Part shown: in pieces, positions 10,093 to 18,802 of the stretch
Numbering within the stretch: position 1 is the stretch's first letter
How the letters are laid out: every line of letters begins with the position of its first letter
Assembly (NCBI GenBank): GCA_017522685.1
Contig: JAFWYN010000001.1
Span: 1-64,000 of the forward strand
DNA from: Lachnospiraceae bacterium
GTDB taxonomy: Bacteria; Bacillota_A; Clostridia; Lachnospirales; Lachnospiraceae
Direction of reading: 5' to 3'
Length of the DNA: 64,000 nt
The notes under the pieces: model-generated
The model's database searches: none
The model's input: only the letters and a program-made list of their open reading frames with translations
Told to the model about the DNA's origin: nothing
Position numbers and translations under genes: made by a program

Positions 10093-10986
10093 ATGACAGG
10101 AAATGATTTGTTTCGTGAAATGGGAAACATCAGCGAAAAATATGTAACAGAAGCAGAAGAAACCAAACGCTCCATTTTTCAGAATGTGGTATTTCGAAGA
10201 AGCCTGGCTACGGCAGCCTGCCTGGTGGTTTGTGTGGGACTTTATTTCAGTACCCGCACCGGCAGGAAGGCAGATACAGCGGCAGATAGTAGTGGCGGTT
10301 CTGCCCCTCAATATGATACTGCTATGAAAGAGAATTCTGCAGTAGCCAGTCAGGAAGCAGCGGACGGAACTAATGGATTTGACTTTAAGGATATTTTGAA
10401 TTGGGGTGACAGAGGACAGGATAAATCAGAAAATACGCCACAGGAATATGCACCGGAGCAGGATTCGGTGTCTGCGACCCAGGATGCTGCTTCCGAAAAT
10501 CTCGAAAGTAATGTTGGCAGTGAACCTGAGTACGTAGTGGGAGAGATTTATGATGAATGGGAAATGTTCGACAGGCTTTCTGCTTATCCAAATGACTATG
10601 AAGCGATTTTAGAGACGGATGCCTTTGTAGTGGTTCACGGAACCGTAAAGAGCGGCATGGATAAGTGGAATTCTTTCATTGACAATGTGAAAGAAGGGAA
10701 GCCGGCATATCTGGAATTGGTGCAGTTTACGGATGAAGGGGATGCCATTATTACCGCTATTCAATATACAGGGGACTATTATCATGTGTTAGCAGACCAT
10801 TCCAGAGATGCATGGGGTAAAACCAACGTGATAGAATATGTATATGATTATCTATATTTAGATATACAGGATGGAAGAACCGGAGTGGTGCTGACGGATT
10901 TGGAACTGGAAGAGGAAGAAATCAGTGAAGCCATGAATGAGAAACCTACGGAGTTCTTGGAACTGGTACAATATGGAAATGATTAA
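10093..10986 (+). CDS. Probable anti-sigma-like single-pass membrane protein
   Basis: The start chosen is ATG 10093 rather than an upstream in-frame TTG at 10087, because AGGAAAGGAG ends 9 nt before the ATG. The N-terminal about 30 residues (DLFREMGNISEKYVTEAEE) match the cytoplasmic segment typical of proteins paired with Lachnospiraceae ECF sigmas. One transmembrane segment follows (about 35-55), then a Ser/Ala/Glu-rich linker and an extracytoplasmic domain (about 140-297) of unknown fold. Position next to the sigma gene supports an anti-sigma or sensor role; no catalytic motif is visible. Confidence 0.6.
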   Translation: MTGNDLFREMGNISEKYVTEAEETKRSIFQNVVFRRSLATAACLVVCVGLYFSTRTGRKADTAADSSGGSAPQYDTAMKENSAVASQEAADGTNGFDFKDILNWGDRGQDKSENTPQEYAPEQDSVSATQDAASENLESNVGSEPEYVVGEIYDEWEMFDRLSAYPNDYEAILETDAFVVVHGTVKSGMDKWNSFIDNVKEGKPAYLELVQFTDEGDAIITAIQYTGDYYHVLADHSRDAWGKTNVIEYVYDYLYLDIQDGRTGVVLTDLELEEEEISEAMNEKPTEFLELVQYGND

Positions 10987-10992
10987 GGAAAG

Positions 10993-11026
10993 GCTCTTAG
11001 AGGTGTCAGGCTTCTAAGAGCTTTTT
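10993..11026 (+). terminator. Terminator after sigma/anti-sigma pair
   Basis: GCTCTTAGA pairs with TCTAAGAGC across an 11-nt loop and is followed by TTTTT. Confidence 0.85.
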
Positions 11027-11133
11027 CAGTGAGCTGAAACGTCATAAATGCCTTGCATATTTCGACAAGTTTCGATAAAATAGTGGTATGGGTATAGAAT
11101 AAGCCCGAATAGGGCGGATTGAGAGGAAAAACT

Positions 11134-12867
11134 ATGAAAAAACTCAAGAAAAAACTGGGGTTGGCAATCCTGATGCTTTGCATGCTGATGATGCCTATGA
11201 CAGTATATGCGGAAGCAACCATCAGTGATTACATTTTTGATGTAAGTGACCAGGAAAGCGGCAATCCCATAGATGGAGCGAAGGTAGAGGTTAAGGAGGG
11301 TGAGGAAGTACTATATGAAGGAATAACTGACGAAAACGGTGAAGTTTCCTTTGTAGTGGAAGAGGAACCGGAGTATGTTCCGGGATTGTACGGTACTTTC
11401 TGGGCACTGTTACCCCCCATCATTGCGATTGTGCTGGCTTTGCTTACCAAAGAAGTGTATAGCTCTTTGTTTATCGGTATTTTAGTGGGTGGATTCTTCT
11501 ATGCGGGAGCAGACCCGGTACTGGCGATTGAACACATTCTGGAAGATGGTGTGGTAGGCTCGTTATCTGATGGCTGGAATGTAGGTATTTTGGTATTCTT
11601 GGTCATTCTGGGTATGATGGTATGCCTAATGAATAAAGCGGGCGGTTCTCAGGCATTTGGCGATTTTGCAGCAAAGCATATTAAAAGCAAGGTGGGTGCA
11701 CAGCTGGCGACAGTACTATTGGGTGCCATGATTTTTATTGATGATTATTTCAATTGTTTGACCGTTGGTAGTGTTATGAAACCTGTAACTGACAAGCATA
11801 AAGTGTCACGTGAGAAGCTGGCATACCTTATTGATGCTACGGCTGCACCGATATGTATTATTGCACCTATTTCTTCCTGGGCAGCAGCTGTGACCGGTTT
11901 TGTAGAGGGTGAAGACGGATTTCAGCTATTTGTGAAGGCCATTCCCTATAACTTCTATGCTATATTGACAGTGATTATGGTTATTGCCATGATAGTAATG
12001 AAGACAGAATTTGGCCCCATGAAGAAGTATGAGGATGCCATGCTGTTACCGATGGAAAATAAAGCAGAAACAGCAGATAAGAAAAATGGTAAGGTGATTG
12101 ATTTGGTATTACCCATTATTCTGCTCATTATTTGTTGTATTGTTGGAATGATTTATACAGGCGGATTTTTTGATGGTGTATCCTTTAAACAGGCATTTGC
12201 AGACTGTGATGCGTCTGTGGGTCTGGTTTTGGGAAGCTTTGTGGCTTTAATGCTTACCCTGTTATTCTATTTAATCCGCAGAGTATTAAATTTGAAAGAA
12301 TGTATGGAATGTCTGCCGGAAGGCTTTAAAGCAATGGTTCCCGCTATTTTGATTTTAACCTTTGCATGGACCTTAAAGGCTATGACAGATAGTTTGGGCG
12401 CAGGAGTATATGTAGAAGGACTGGTAAAGGGCAGCGCAGAAGGATTAATGAGCTTCCTGCCGGCAGTAGTGTTCCTGGTAGCATGCATCCTGGCATTCGC
12501 TACAGGTACCAGCTGGGGAACTTTTGGTATTTTGATTCCTATCGTTGTAGATGTGTTTGGTTCGACAGATCCTACACTGATGATTATTTCTATTTCCGCA
12601 TGTATGGCAGGTGCAGTTTGCGGTGATCATTGCTCACCTATTTCTGACACCACCATTATGGCCAGTGCAGGAGCGCAGTGTGATCATGTGAAGCATGTTT
12701 CCACACAGCTTCCTTATGCGATTTTTGTAGCGGTGATTTCCTTTATTACATATATTGTAGCAGGATTCACCAAGTCTGCATGGATTAGCTTGCCATTTGG
12801 TATTATTGCAGTATTTTTGGGATTGCTGTTGATGAAAAATGTGAAACCTATGAAGAAAGAAGCGTAA
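11134..12867 (+). CDS. NhaC-type Na+/H+ antiporter with N-terminal extracytoplasmic domain
   Basis: A 577-residue polytopic antiporter of the NhaC superfamily. ATG 11134 is used because GAGAGGA lies just upstream; an in-frame TTG at 11119 has no RBS. The N-terminus is unusual: a cleavable-looking signal peptide (about 1-28) and then an about 50-residue SpaA/CarboxypepD_reg-like beta domain (DQESGNPIDGAKVEVKEGEE, then ITDENGEVSF) precede the first transporter helix at about 87. The antiporter core contains acidic intramembrane stretches such as IFIDDYFNCLTVGS and the conserved GDHCSPISDTTIMAS. It should exchange Na+ for H+ (or a related organic pair) at the cytoplasmic membrane. The domain fusion is seen directly; its role is unknown. 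Confidence 0.85.
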   Translation: MKKLKKKLGLAILMLCMLMMPMTVYAEATISDYIFDVSDQESGNPIDGAKVEVKEGEEVLYEGITDENGEVSFVVEEEPEYVPGLYGTFWALLPPIIAIVLALLTKEVYSSLFIGILVGGFFYAGADPVLAIEHILEDGVVGSLSDGWNVGILVFLVILGMMVCLMNKAGGSQAFGDFAAKHIKSKVGAQLATVLLGAMIFIDDYFNCLTVGSVMKPVTDKHKVSREKLAYLIDATAAPICIIAPISSWAAAVTGFVEGEDGFQLFVKAIPYNFYAILTVIMVIAMIVMKTEFGPMKKYEDAMLLPMENKAETADKKNGKVIDLVLPIILLIICCIVGMIYTGGFFDGVSFKQAFADCDASVGLVLGSFVALMLTLLFYLIRRVLNLKECMECLPEGFKAMVPAILILTFAWTLKAMTDSLGAGVYVEGLVKGSAEGLMSFLPAVVFLVACILAFATGTSWGTFGILIPIVVDVFGSTDPTLMIISISACMAGAVCGDHCSPISDTTIMASAGAQCDHVKHVSTQLPYAIFVAVISFITYIVAGFTKSAWISLPFGIIAVFLGLLLMKNVKPMKKEA

Positions 12868-12871
12868 TGAA

Positions 12872-12917
12872 AAATCAACCTGCTGTGGTTGATTCAAAAA
12901 CCACAGCAGGTTGATTT
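12872..12917. terminator. Strong 17-bp hairpin terminator after nhaC-like gene
   Basis: A perfect 17-bp stem (starting AAATCAACCTGCTGTGG, 12872-12888, with its complement at 12901-12917) encloses a 12-nt loop. The U-tract is weak, but the stem is long enough to stop or protect transcripts. Confidence 0.75.
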
Positions 12918-13059
12918 ATATGATAATTATAATATTCTTAGAAAATCTGGTTTATATCTTGTTTTACACCACTTTTGTGGGTAAACGTATTAATTCTTGA
13001 AAAAAATTGTCAATATCGTTTTATTCCAACTATTTTTAATTAGAAAAAGCAAGTATTTC

Positions 13060-13318
13060 TGTCCAAATAAACTTATATTTCACAAATGGGCAGAAAAAAT
13101 TAAGAGAGAAGTGTTTGTGTTCTGCCTAAACGCGAACAGAAGTGTGCGAATGGGTAGAAGAAAAGACAGAAATCACACTAAAAGTCTGCCTAATAGAGAA
13201 GTAAAGTACTTATTTAGGCAGAAGGAAAGGCGACGGAAATATAATAATTCTACCTAAAGTAATACAAAGTACCTATATGGGCAGGAGAAGGGGAAACTGA
13301 GATAGTCGAATTCTGGTC
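13060..13318. repeat. Array 1: four inverted motif pairs, strict 64-bp period (TGGGCAG / CTGCCTA)
   Basis: A non-coding array just upstream of the nuclease-like gene. Forward cores GGGCA/GGGTA/AGGCA/GGGCA start at 13088, 13152, 13216 and 13279. Reverse cores TGTCC/TGCCT/TGCCT/TACCT start at 13060, 13123, 13187 and 13251, with a degenerate fifth (TTCTGG) at 13314. Reverse-to-forward distance is 28, 29, 29, 28 bp; forward-to-reverse is exactly 35 bp each time, giving a 64-bp period. Forward sites continue with a purine run (GAAGAAAAG-like). An 86-codon open frame across it (12997-13257) has no recognisable protein features and no good RBS. The rest of the 12.9-13.36 kb gap is AT-rich and featureless. 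Confidence 0.85.
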
Positions 13319-13363
13319 GGAAGCATAATAGGTTTGAGAGTACGGGTTTTAGAGGAGGAAAAT

Positions 13364-14047
13364 ATGATAAATGAAGTTAATAGAGAAATCGAAAGATTAG
13401 AGAAAATGCTGATAACTATTAATAAATTTAAGGAGCGAGCACCGGAGGGCAGCCTCAAGTATCAGAAGAAAGGGAGAGAAATCTTCTTCTATCAACAATA
13501 CAAAAATGAAGAGAGTAATAAGTGGGAGAACAGATACATAAAGAGAGAAGAACTTGCATTAGCAAAGGATTTAGCCCAAAAACAATATTATACCAAGTTG
13601 GAACCTATATTAAAGAAGGGAATAAGGGCTTTAAAAAACTTTCGGAAAGCGAATTATCAGGAAGAAGCAGAGAATACTTATAGTGAGTTAAGCCCTATCC
13701 GGAAAACACTGGTATCGCCATTGTTACTATCAAAAGAGGAACTGATTCATAAATGGAAGACTGAAGAATATGAAAGTAATCCTTTTTATCCGGAGAATTT
13801 ACGATATGAAACAGAGCAGGGAGAACTGGTACGAAGTAAATCAGAGGTCATCATAGCAAATAGTTTGTATAATCACAAAGAGGATATCCTTTATAAATAT
13901 GAACGTCCGTTAGTATTATTAAAGGAGGGCAATGAAAAAACAATCTATCCGGACTTTACAGTTGTGAATAGACACAATGGTCGAATTATTTATTGGGAAC
14001 ATGCAGGCAGGATGATGGTAACAGAATTTTGCATATTCAATGGGTAA
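13364..14047 (+). CDS. PD-(D/E)XK nuclease-like protein, C-terminally truncated
   Basis: A 227-residue protein starting at ATG 13364 behind AGAGGAGG. The N-terminal 45 residues form a coiled coil with a basic segment typical of a hypothetical family frequent in Lachnospiraceae, recognised from memory. The C-terminal third carries a PD-(D/E)XK-like signature: E in SKSEVIIAN (about 165), D in YPDFTV (about 205) and YWEH (about 217-220). Family members normally continue about 60 residues beyond WEH; here the frame ends after a divergent ten-residue tail, so the gene is probably truncated. It lies 45 bp downstream of Array 1. Nuclease activity is inferred and may be lost in this copy. Confidence 0.6.
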   Translation: MINEVNREIERLEKMLITINKFKERAPEGSLKYQKKGREIFFYQQYKNEESNKWENRYIKREELALAKDLAQKQYYTKLEPILKKGIRALKNFRKANYQEEAENTYSELSPIRKTLVSPLLLSKEELIHKWKTEEYESNPFYPENLRYETEQGELVRSKSEVIIANSLYNHKEDILYKYERPLVLLKEGNEKTIYPDFTVVNRHNGRIIYWEHAGRMMVTEFCIFNG

Positions 14048-14063
14048 GAAGGGCAAATAAAAA

Positions 14064-14100
14064 GCTTCTCCCTGTGATTTTCAGAACACAAAGGAGAAGC
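14064..14100 (-). terminator. Terminator of the alaX-like gene
   Basis: GCTTCTCC (14064-14071) pairs with GGAGAAGC (14093-14100). Read on the minus strand it is followed by a T-rich tract, so it ends the downstream-facing alanyl-tRNA editing gene. Confidence 0.75.
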
Positions 14101-14107
14101 ATATTAT

Positions 14108-15259
14108 TTATTCGGCAAAAAAGGCAAGTAACTGTTCCTTCGTAGCTTGTACACTTCCCTGTATCATGGGAGGAGTACCGCCACCCTTGGCACCAAACTT
14201 TTCTCGCAAGCTAGTTGCTAATGTACGACAGTCCAAAGAGTTACTGCCGATGATAAAGCTATAGCCTGATTCGTCGTTACCATTAAAAATTCCGCAATAG
14301 CCGGGATACTTTGCAGTTAATTCATTGACAGTATTGCGGATTGCGATAGGATTGGACAATTCTACAAAAAGAATCGGATTGGGGTAGATGGAAGGTTCCG
14401 GCAGAGAGGAAACTTGCATTTGTAACAACTGATTTGCTAGAGTATTAAAGCTTTCTTTCTGCTTCAAACCATCTTCCTGAAGCTTCTTTACGGCTTCCAC
14501 TACCAGTTCCGGTTTTGCTGAGAGCATACCGGAAAGAGCATTTACGGAATCCTGTTTGAGGCTATAATCTTTTCGTGCACGTTCCCCGCAAAGAATATTA
14601 ATTCGCACGCCGCCACGATGACTTTGTACACCTGTAATCTTGATGAGACCGATTTCACCGGTATTCTCTACATGGGGAGCACAGCAGGCACAAACATCTA
14701 CGCCCGGTATCTCTACAATTCTTACATCCCCCAAGATTTCTATTTTGCTACGATACTCCATAGCCTGTAAACGCTCTTTGTCCGGGAAGGAAACCTTCAC
14801 AGGAAGATTCTTCCATACAATCTCATTGGCTTCTGCCTCAATATCGCGAAGAGCATCCATGCCGATGCTACCATCGAAATCCAAAGTCACCTCTGTAAGT
14901 CCTAAGTGAAATCCCACATTTGAAAAGCCATAATGCTTATGGAGCAGACCGGAGATAATATGTTCCCCGGAATGTTGCTGCATAAAATCAAACCGTCTTG
15001 CCCAGTCCACATGGCCGGTTACTTTAGTGCCTACCTCAAAGGGGACATCCATATGATGAAAGATAATATCATTCCGGATGCTTACATCCCGCACGACTAA
15101 TCCGTTCAAAGTACCTGTATCCGCAGGCTGTCCGCCTTCTTCCGGAAAAAAGGCGGTACGGTCCAGCACGATAAGATAAGAATCTTTGTTGGGCTGACAA
15201 TCGCTAACCACAGCTTCAAAATCTAAAATATGTGTGTCTTCATAAAAAATCTTTTCCAT
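14108..15259 (-). CDS. alaX: Alanyl-tRNA editing protein, AlaX-L type
   Basis: A 383-residue free-standing editing domain that hydrolyses mischarged Ser-tRNA(Ala), in the cytoplasm. The N-terminus has the AlaRS-like editing fold with the zinc ligands HxxxH in QQHSGEHIISG (about 96-100) and the second site CACCAPH (about 188-195), which keeps the C...H ligands. The C-terminal part ends in a DHHA1 domain with the glycine-rich GAKGGGTPPMIQGS motif, as in the long AlaX class. It is transcribed alone, convergent with the truncated nuclease gene. No missing catalytic residue was seen. Confidence 0.9.
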   Translation of the reverse strand: MEKIFYEDTHILDFEAVVSDCQPNKDSYLIVLDRTAFFPEEGGQPADTGTLNGLVVRDVSIRNDIIFHHMDVPFEVGTKVTGHVDWARRFDFMQQHSGEHIISGLLHKHYGFSNVGFHLGLTEVTLDFDGSIGMDALRDIEAEANEIVWKNLPVKVSFPDKERLQAMEYRSKIEILGDVRIVEIPGVDVCACCAPHVENTGEIGLIKITGVQSHRGGVRINILCGERARKDYSLKQDSVNALSGMLSAKPELVVEAVKKLQEDGLKQKESFNTLANQLLQMQVSSLPEPSIYPNPILFVELSNPIAIRNTVNELTAKYPGYCGIFNGNDESGYSFIIGSNSLDCRTLATSLREKFGAKGGGTPPMIQGSVQATKEQLLAFFAE

Positions 15260-15330
15260 AGTAAAACCTCGTCAAATGATTGCTAAGAAATATTATAATG
15301 TGGTGTGCCGGGAAAGTCAAACAAAGCTCA

Positions 15331-15388
15331 TCTTAAAGAAATCTTAAAGATTTAGAGTATTTATTTTTAAAGATTTTTTGTTTATACT
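15331..15388 (+). promoter_or_regulatory. Direct-repeat operator and -10 box ahead of response regulator
   Basis: TCTTAAAGA occurs at 15331 and 15342, 11 bp apart, and a related TTTTAAAGA at 15365, about two turns further. A TATACT -10 box sits at 15383-15388, with no good -35. Helically phased direct repeats in place of a -35 are typical binding sites of OmpR/PhoB-type regulators, so autoregulation by the downstream regulator is likely. Confidence 0.6.
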
Positions 15389-15414
15389 TTTCTTAGGGAA
15401 AGGAAGTGGCAGGT

Positions 15415-16113
15415 ATGTATCAGATTTTACTTTGTGATGACGAGAAGGATATTATCAATGCATTGAAGATATATTTGGACAATGATAATTACAGCTTTCT
15501 GGAGGCTTTTAATGGTGAAGAAGCGGTTCGTATTGTCAGGGAGCAGGAGGTGCATCTGGTGGTGATGGATATCATGATGCCTGTGATGGACGGTATTCAG
15601 GCCATGGTTGAAATCCGCAAAAGCAGCAATGTACCGGTAATCCTTCTGACGGCCAAGGGGGAAGATGCAGACAAAATATTGGGGTTAAATATCGGTGCGG
15701 ATGATTATATTACCAAGCCTTTTCATCCCATGGAGGTATGTGCCAGAGTGAAGTCCCAGCTACGCAGATATATGCAGCTGGGCAGCGGCAGCAGCACTTC
15801 AAACCTTTTACAAATCGGAGGAGTGGAGTTGAACGATTTGAGAAAACAGGTGCTGGTGGATGGAGAGGAAATCAGTCTGACACCCACGGAATATGATATT
15901 TTGAAGCTTCTCATGCAAAATCCGGGAAAGGTGTTTTCGCCCAAGGAAATCTATGAACGAGTGTGGAAGGATTTGCCCTATGGCAGTGAAAGTACAGTGG
16001 CGGTACATATCAGACATTTGAGAGAGAAGATAGAAATCAATCCGGCGGAACCACGATATCTGAAAGTGGTTTGGGGCCAGGGATACAAGTTCGAAAAGGG
16101 GGCAAGGTCGTGA
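15415..16113 (+). CDS. OmpR/PhoB-family response regulator
   Basis: A 232-residue regulator. ATG 15415 is preferred to GTG 15406, which abuts the RBS (GGGAAAGGAA). The receiver domain (about 1-118) has the acidic pair in LCDDEKDI, the phospho-acceptor Asp in VVMDIMMP and Lys in ITKPF. The C-terminal winged helix (about 130-230) ends with the recognition segment and VWGQGYKF typical of this family. The stop overlaps the start of the histidine kinase by 4 bp, so the two are translationally coupled. Confidence 0.93.
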   Translation: MYQILLCDDEKDIINALKIYLDNDNYSFLEAFNGEEAVRIVREQEVHLVVMDIMMPVMDGIQAMVEIRKSSNVPVILLTAKGEDADKILGLNIGADDYITKPFHPMEVCARVKSQLRRYMQLGSGSSTSNLLQIGGVELNDLRKQVLVDGEEISLTPTEYDILKLLMQNPGKVFSPKEIYERVWKDLPYGSESTVAVHIRHLREKIEINPAEPRYLKVVWGQGYKFEKGARS

Positions 16114-17975
16114 AAAAGGAGAGCAAATATACCTTATTAGGCAAATGCATGGCAGTTTTGGGGATTGTTTTGAGCATACTATGCCTGCCCGCAAGTGTGG
16201 CGGGGGTTTATTATATGGTGGAGGAAGGCTTCTATATCACCGATGCCCAAAGCAGGAAGGATACCTACTTGCAGGAATATCTGGGTGATTTGGGCAGAGA
16301 GGTTTTATATACCTTTCACCGATACGGAGAGGCAGAAGCGGATAAGGTACTGGCGGGCTGTTCCGTGGATGCCGTCATCTTAAACGGTAATGACAGTTGG
16401 AATGAAGCAAAGTACGGCAAAGAAATTGAGTGGACCCACACTTATGTATTTCAGGAATTCAGGGGAAGAGGTTCTTTTATCGTTCAGATGATAGTGCCCA
16501 GAGAGAAGGGCTATCCGGACTATATTGCTGTGGTTTGTTTCCTGACGGAGAATTTGAATCTTTTCAAAGTATTACTGCCCATATTGGTGGTGTTGAGTCT
16601 TCTTGTGGGGATTGTCAGTGTTGCTTATTTCAGGAAAGCACTTGCAGAGTCCAAGAAAGCAAAAAAACAGGGCGCGAATCTCTACATACCCACAGATTTA
16701 CTGGTAGTGTTGTTGGGAGCAGCTATATGGGGAGTATTTCAGATACCCTTACCCGGCAGTCAGGACATATTCTCCGTATCGGGTTATATACGTTTTGTGG
16801 CAATTGCTATCATTGCGATATTTGGGGGATTGGCTTTGTATAGTCACGCATGTGAAGAAGGGGTGGTAAAGCGTAGTATTCTCTATGCTTTGTGGCATAG
16901 GTTTGAGAAGGTATTTGTTTTTTTCGGAGAAATCATACATAAGATTCCTCTAATCTGGAAGACTGCAATTATCGTATTGGGGCTTACGCTGGCCGAACTA
17001 TTGGCGTGGATTTATGTGAAAGGAAAAATTCCTACTAACTACTCTCTCTATCGGATGCTGATATGCTTATTTGCAGCTTGGATTATTACAAGAGTTGTAT
17101 TGATTCCATTGCTGTTTTACAGGTTGCAGCAGATGTTACTGCTAAAGAAGGCGGGAGAAGAGCTGGCAAAGGGCAACAGCGATTACAAGGTGGATGTGGA
17201 AGGCTTGCACGGGGACATTCGCCGGCATGCAGAGAATCTGAACAGGATTTCAGAAGGCGTGGCAACGGCAGTGAATGAGCGGATGAAAAGTGAGCATCTA
17301 AAGACCGAGCTGATTACCAATGTATCCCATGATATTAAGACACCCCTTACATCTATCATTAATTATTCGGATTTGATTTGCAGGGAAGAAACGGATAATG
17401 AGAAGATAAAGGAGTATTCGGAGGTTTTGTATCGTCAGGCTGGAAGATTAAAGAAGCTGTTGGAAGATTTGATGGAGGCGGCTAAGGCTTCCACCGGAAA
17501 TGTAGAAGTGATTTTACAGACCTGTGATATCGGAGTGTTATTGGAGCAGGCAGTGGGAGAATTCGAACAAAGGCTTTCTGAGAAGCAGTTGACCCCGGTG
17601 ATAAAAAAGCCGGAGGAAGAGATACAGATTATGGCGGACAGTAGGCTGTTATGGAGAGTGTTTGATAATCTGCTGACCAACATTTGTAAATACAGTCAAA
17701 GCGGAACCAGGGTATACCTGACTGTGGAACGGAAAGAAAATAAGGTACATATCTTTTTTAAGAACATCTCTGAATATGCATTGGATATTAGTGAAGAGGA
17801 ACTGATGGAACGTTTTGTGAGAGGGGACCGTTCCAGACATACCGAAGGTAACGGATTGGGTCTTGGTATCGCAAAAAGTTTGGTAGAATTACAGGGAGGT
17901 ACCCTTGAGATAAGTGTGGATGGTGATTTGTTTAAGGTATTGGTTACCTTGTCCTTGCAGGAAGACAATAAATAA
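16110..17975 (+). CDS. Membrane sensor histidine kinase
   Basis: A 621-residue kinase that starts at GTG 16110, overlapping the regulator stop (GTGA). It has an N-terminal signal-anchor, a short extracytoplasmic loop (about 40-150), then several transmembrane helices through about residue 350. The kinase core has the H-box TNVSHDIKTPLTSIINYSD (phospho-accepting His about 415), the N-box DNLLTNICKYS and the G-box GNGLGLGIAKS. It autophosphorylates and passes phosphate to the upstream regulator. The multi-helix membrane region suggests sensing at or in the membrane; the ligand is unknown. Confidence 0.92.
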   Translation: MKKESKYTLLGKCMAVLGIVLSILCLPASVAGVYYMVEEGFYITDAQSRKDTYLQEYLGDLGREVLYTFHRYGEAEADKVLAGCSVDAVILNGNDSWNEAKYGKEIEWTHTYVFQEFRGRGSFIVQMIVPREKGYPDYIAVVCFLTENLNLFKVLLPILVVLSLLVGIVSVAYFRKALAESKKAKKQGANLYIPTDLLVVLLGAAIWGVFQIPLPGSQDIFSVSGYIRFVAIAIIAIFGGLALYSHACEEGVVKRSILYALWHRFEKVFVFFGEIIHKIPLIWKTAIIVLGLTLAELLAWIYVKGKIPTNYSLYRMLICLFAAWIITRVVLIPLLFYRLQQMLLLKKAGEELAKGNSDYKVDVEGLHGDIRRHAENLNRISEGVATAVNERMKSEHLKTELITNVSHDIKTPLTSIINYSDLICREETDNEKIKEYSEVLYRQAGRLKKLLEDLMEAAKASTGNVEVILQTCDIGVLLEQAVGEFEQRLSEKQLTPVIKKPEEEIQIMADSRLLWRVFDNLLTNICKYSQSGTRVYLTVERKENKVHIFFKNISEYALDISEEELMERFVRGDRSRHTEGNGLGLGIAKSLVELQGGTLEISVDGDLFKVLVTLSLQEDNK

Positions 17976-18011
17976 AATAACTGATAACCCGAAAAGATAA
18001 AATGTGAAAAA

Positions 18012-18040
18012 GTCCGGTAGACTGCCGGGCTTTTTTGCTA
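18012..18040 (+). terminator. Terminator of the two-component operon
   Basis: GTCCGG pairs with CCGGGC and is followed by six T, 36 bp after the kinase stop. Confidence 0.75.
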
Positions 18041-18077
18041 TAAAATAGGAGTAGTATAATCCTGGAGGGTTGGAAGG

Positions 18078-18725
18078 ATGAATCGACGCAATTATCAAAA
18101 AGAATTGGAAAAACTACTGACTCAGTTAAGGGGACAGGAGGGCAAGCATTTGTTTTTACACAGCTGCTGCGCGCCCTGTAGTAGCTATGTGCTGGAATAT
18201 TTAAGTCCCCATTTTCAGATTACGGTTTTTTACTATAATCCTAATATTACAGCTTCCGCTGAGTATTTTAAGCGTGTGGAGGAACAGAAGCGCCTGATAG
18301 CACTTTTGAACGAGAAGGATGGTCATTTCCCTATTGAAGTAGTGGAAGGGGATTATCGTCCACAGGAATTTCTGGAGATAGCTTCCGGTCTGGAGCAGTG
18401 CCCGGAAGGGGGAGAGAGATGCTTTGCCTGCTACCGCCTGCGCCTGGAAGAAACGGCGAAGCGGGCGAAGGAGTATGATGCAGACTATTTTGCCACCACG
18501 CTTACTATCAGCCCCCTTAAAAATGCGGAAAAGCTGAATGAACTGGGAGAAGAGTTTGCACTAATTTATGAGGTTCCCTGGTTGCCTTCAGATTTTAAGA
18601 AAAAGGAAGGCTATAAGCGTTCCATTGAATTGTCGGCAGAGTATGATTTATATCGTCAGGACTATTGCGGATGTGCTTTTTCCAAGGCAGAGAGGGAAAG
18701 ACAAAAGAACTTGTCAGATTGCTAA
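18078..18725 (+). CDS. queH: Epoxyqueuosine reductase QueH
   Basis: A 215-residue protein of the QueH (formerly DUF208) family, which performs the last step of queuosine synthesis by reducing epoxyqueuosine in tRNA with an iron-sulfur cofactor. Cysteine motifs are visible: HSCCAPCSSYVLEY near residue 30, CPEGGERCFACYRLRL near 112-127, and a C-terminal DYCGCAFS. The typical family length is about 190-220. An RBS (GGAGG...GGAAGG) precedes the ATG. It is followed by argS after 77 bp, possibly on one transcript. Confidence 0.9.
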   Translation: MNRRNYQKELEKLLTQLRGQEGKHLFLHSCCAPCSSYVLEYLSPHFQITVFYYNPNITASAEYFKRVEEQKRLIALLNEKDGHFPIEVVEGDYRPQEFLEIASGLEQCPEGGERCFACYRLRLEETAKRAKEYDADYFATTLTISPLKNAEKLNELGEEFALIYEVPWLPSDFKKKEGYKRSIELSAEYDLYRQDYCGCAFSKAERERQKNLSDC

Positions 18726-18802
18726 ATATACGTTATAGTAATAGCAATGGTGCCCGAAGGGACATAAAGAATAACTTGTTAGCTAACGAGGAGAATAACA
18801 GA

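Noticed and set aside
12997..13257. 86-codon open frame across Array 1
   Set aside because: No convincing RBS or domain; its content is explained by the alternating motifs, whose base-exact spacing is not a coding property.
13060..13318. Array 1 as a CRISPR or as iterons of a plasmid origin
   Set aside because: Motifs alternate in orientation with short conserved cores only, and there is no cas or replication gene adjacent.
18665..18802. N-terminal extension of argS
   Set aside because: It would overlap the end of queH in another frame; ATG 18803 has a good RBS and gives the normal family length.
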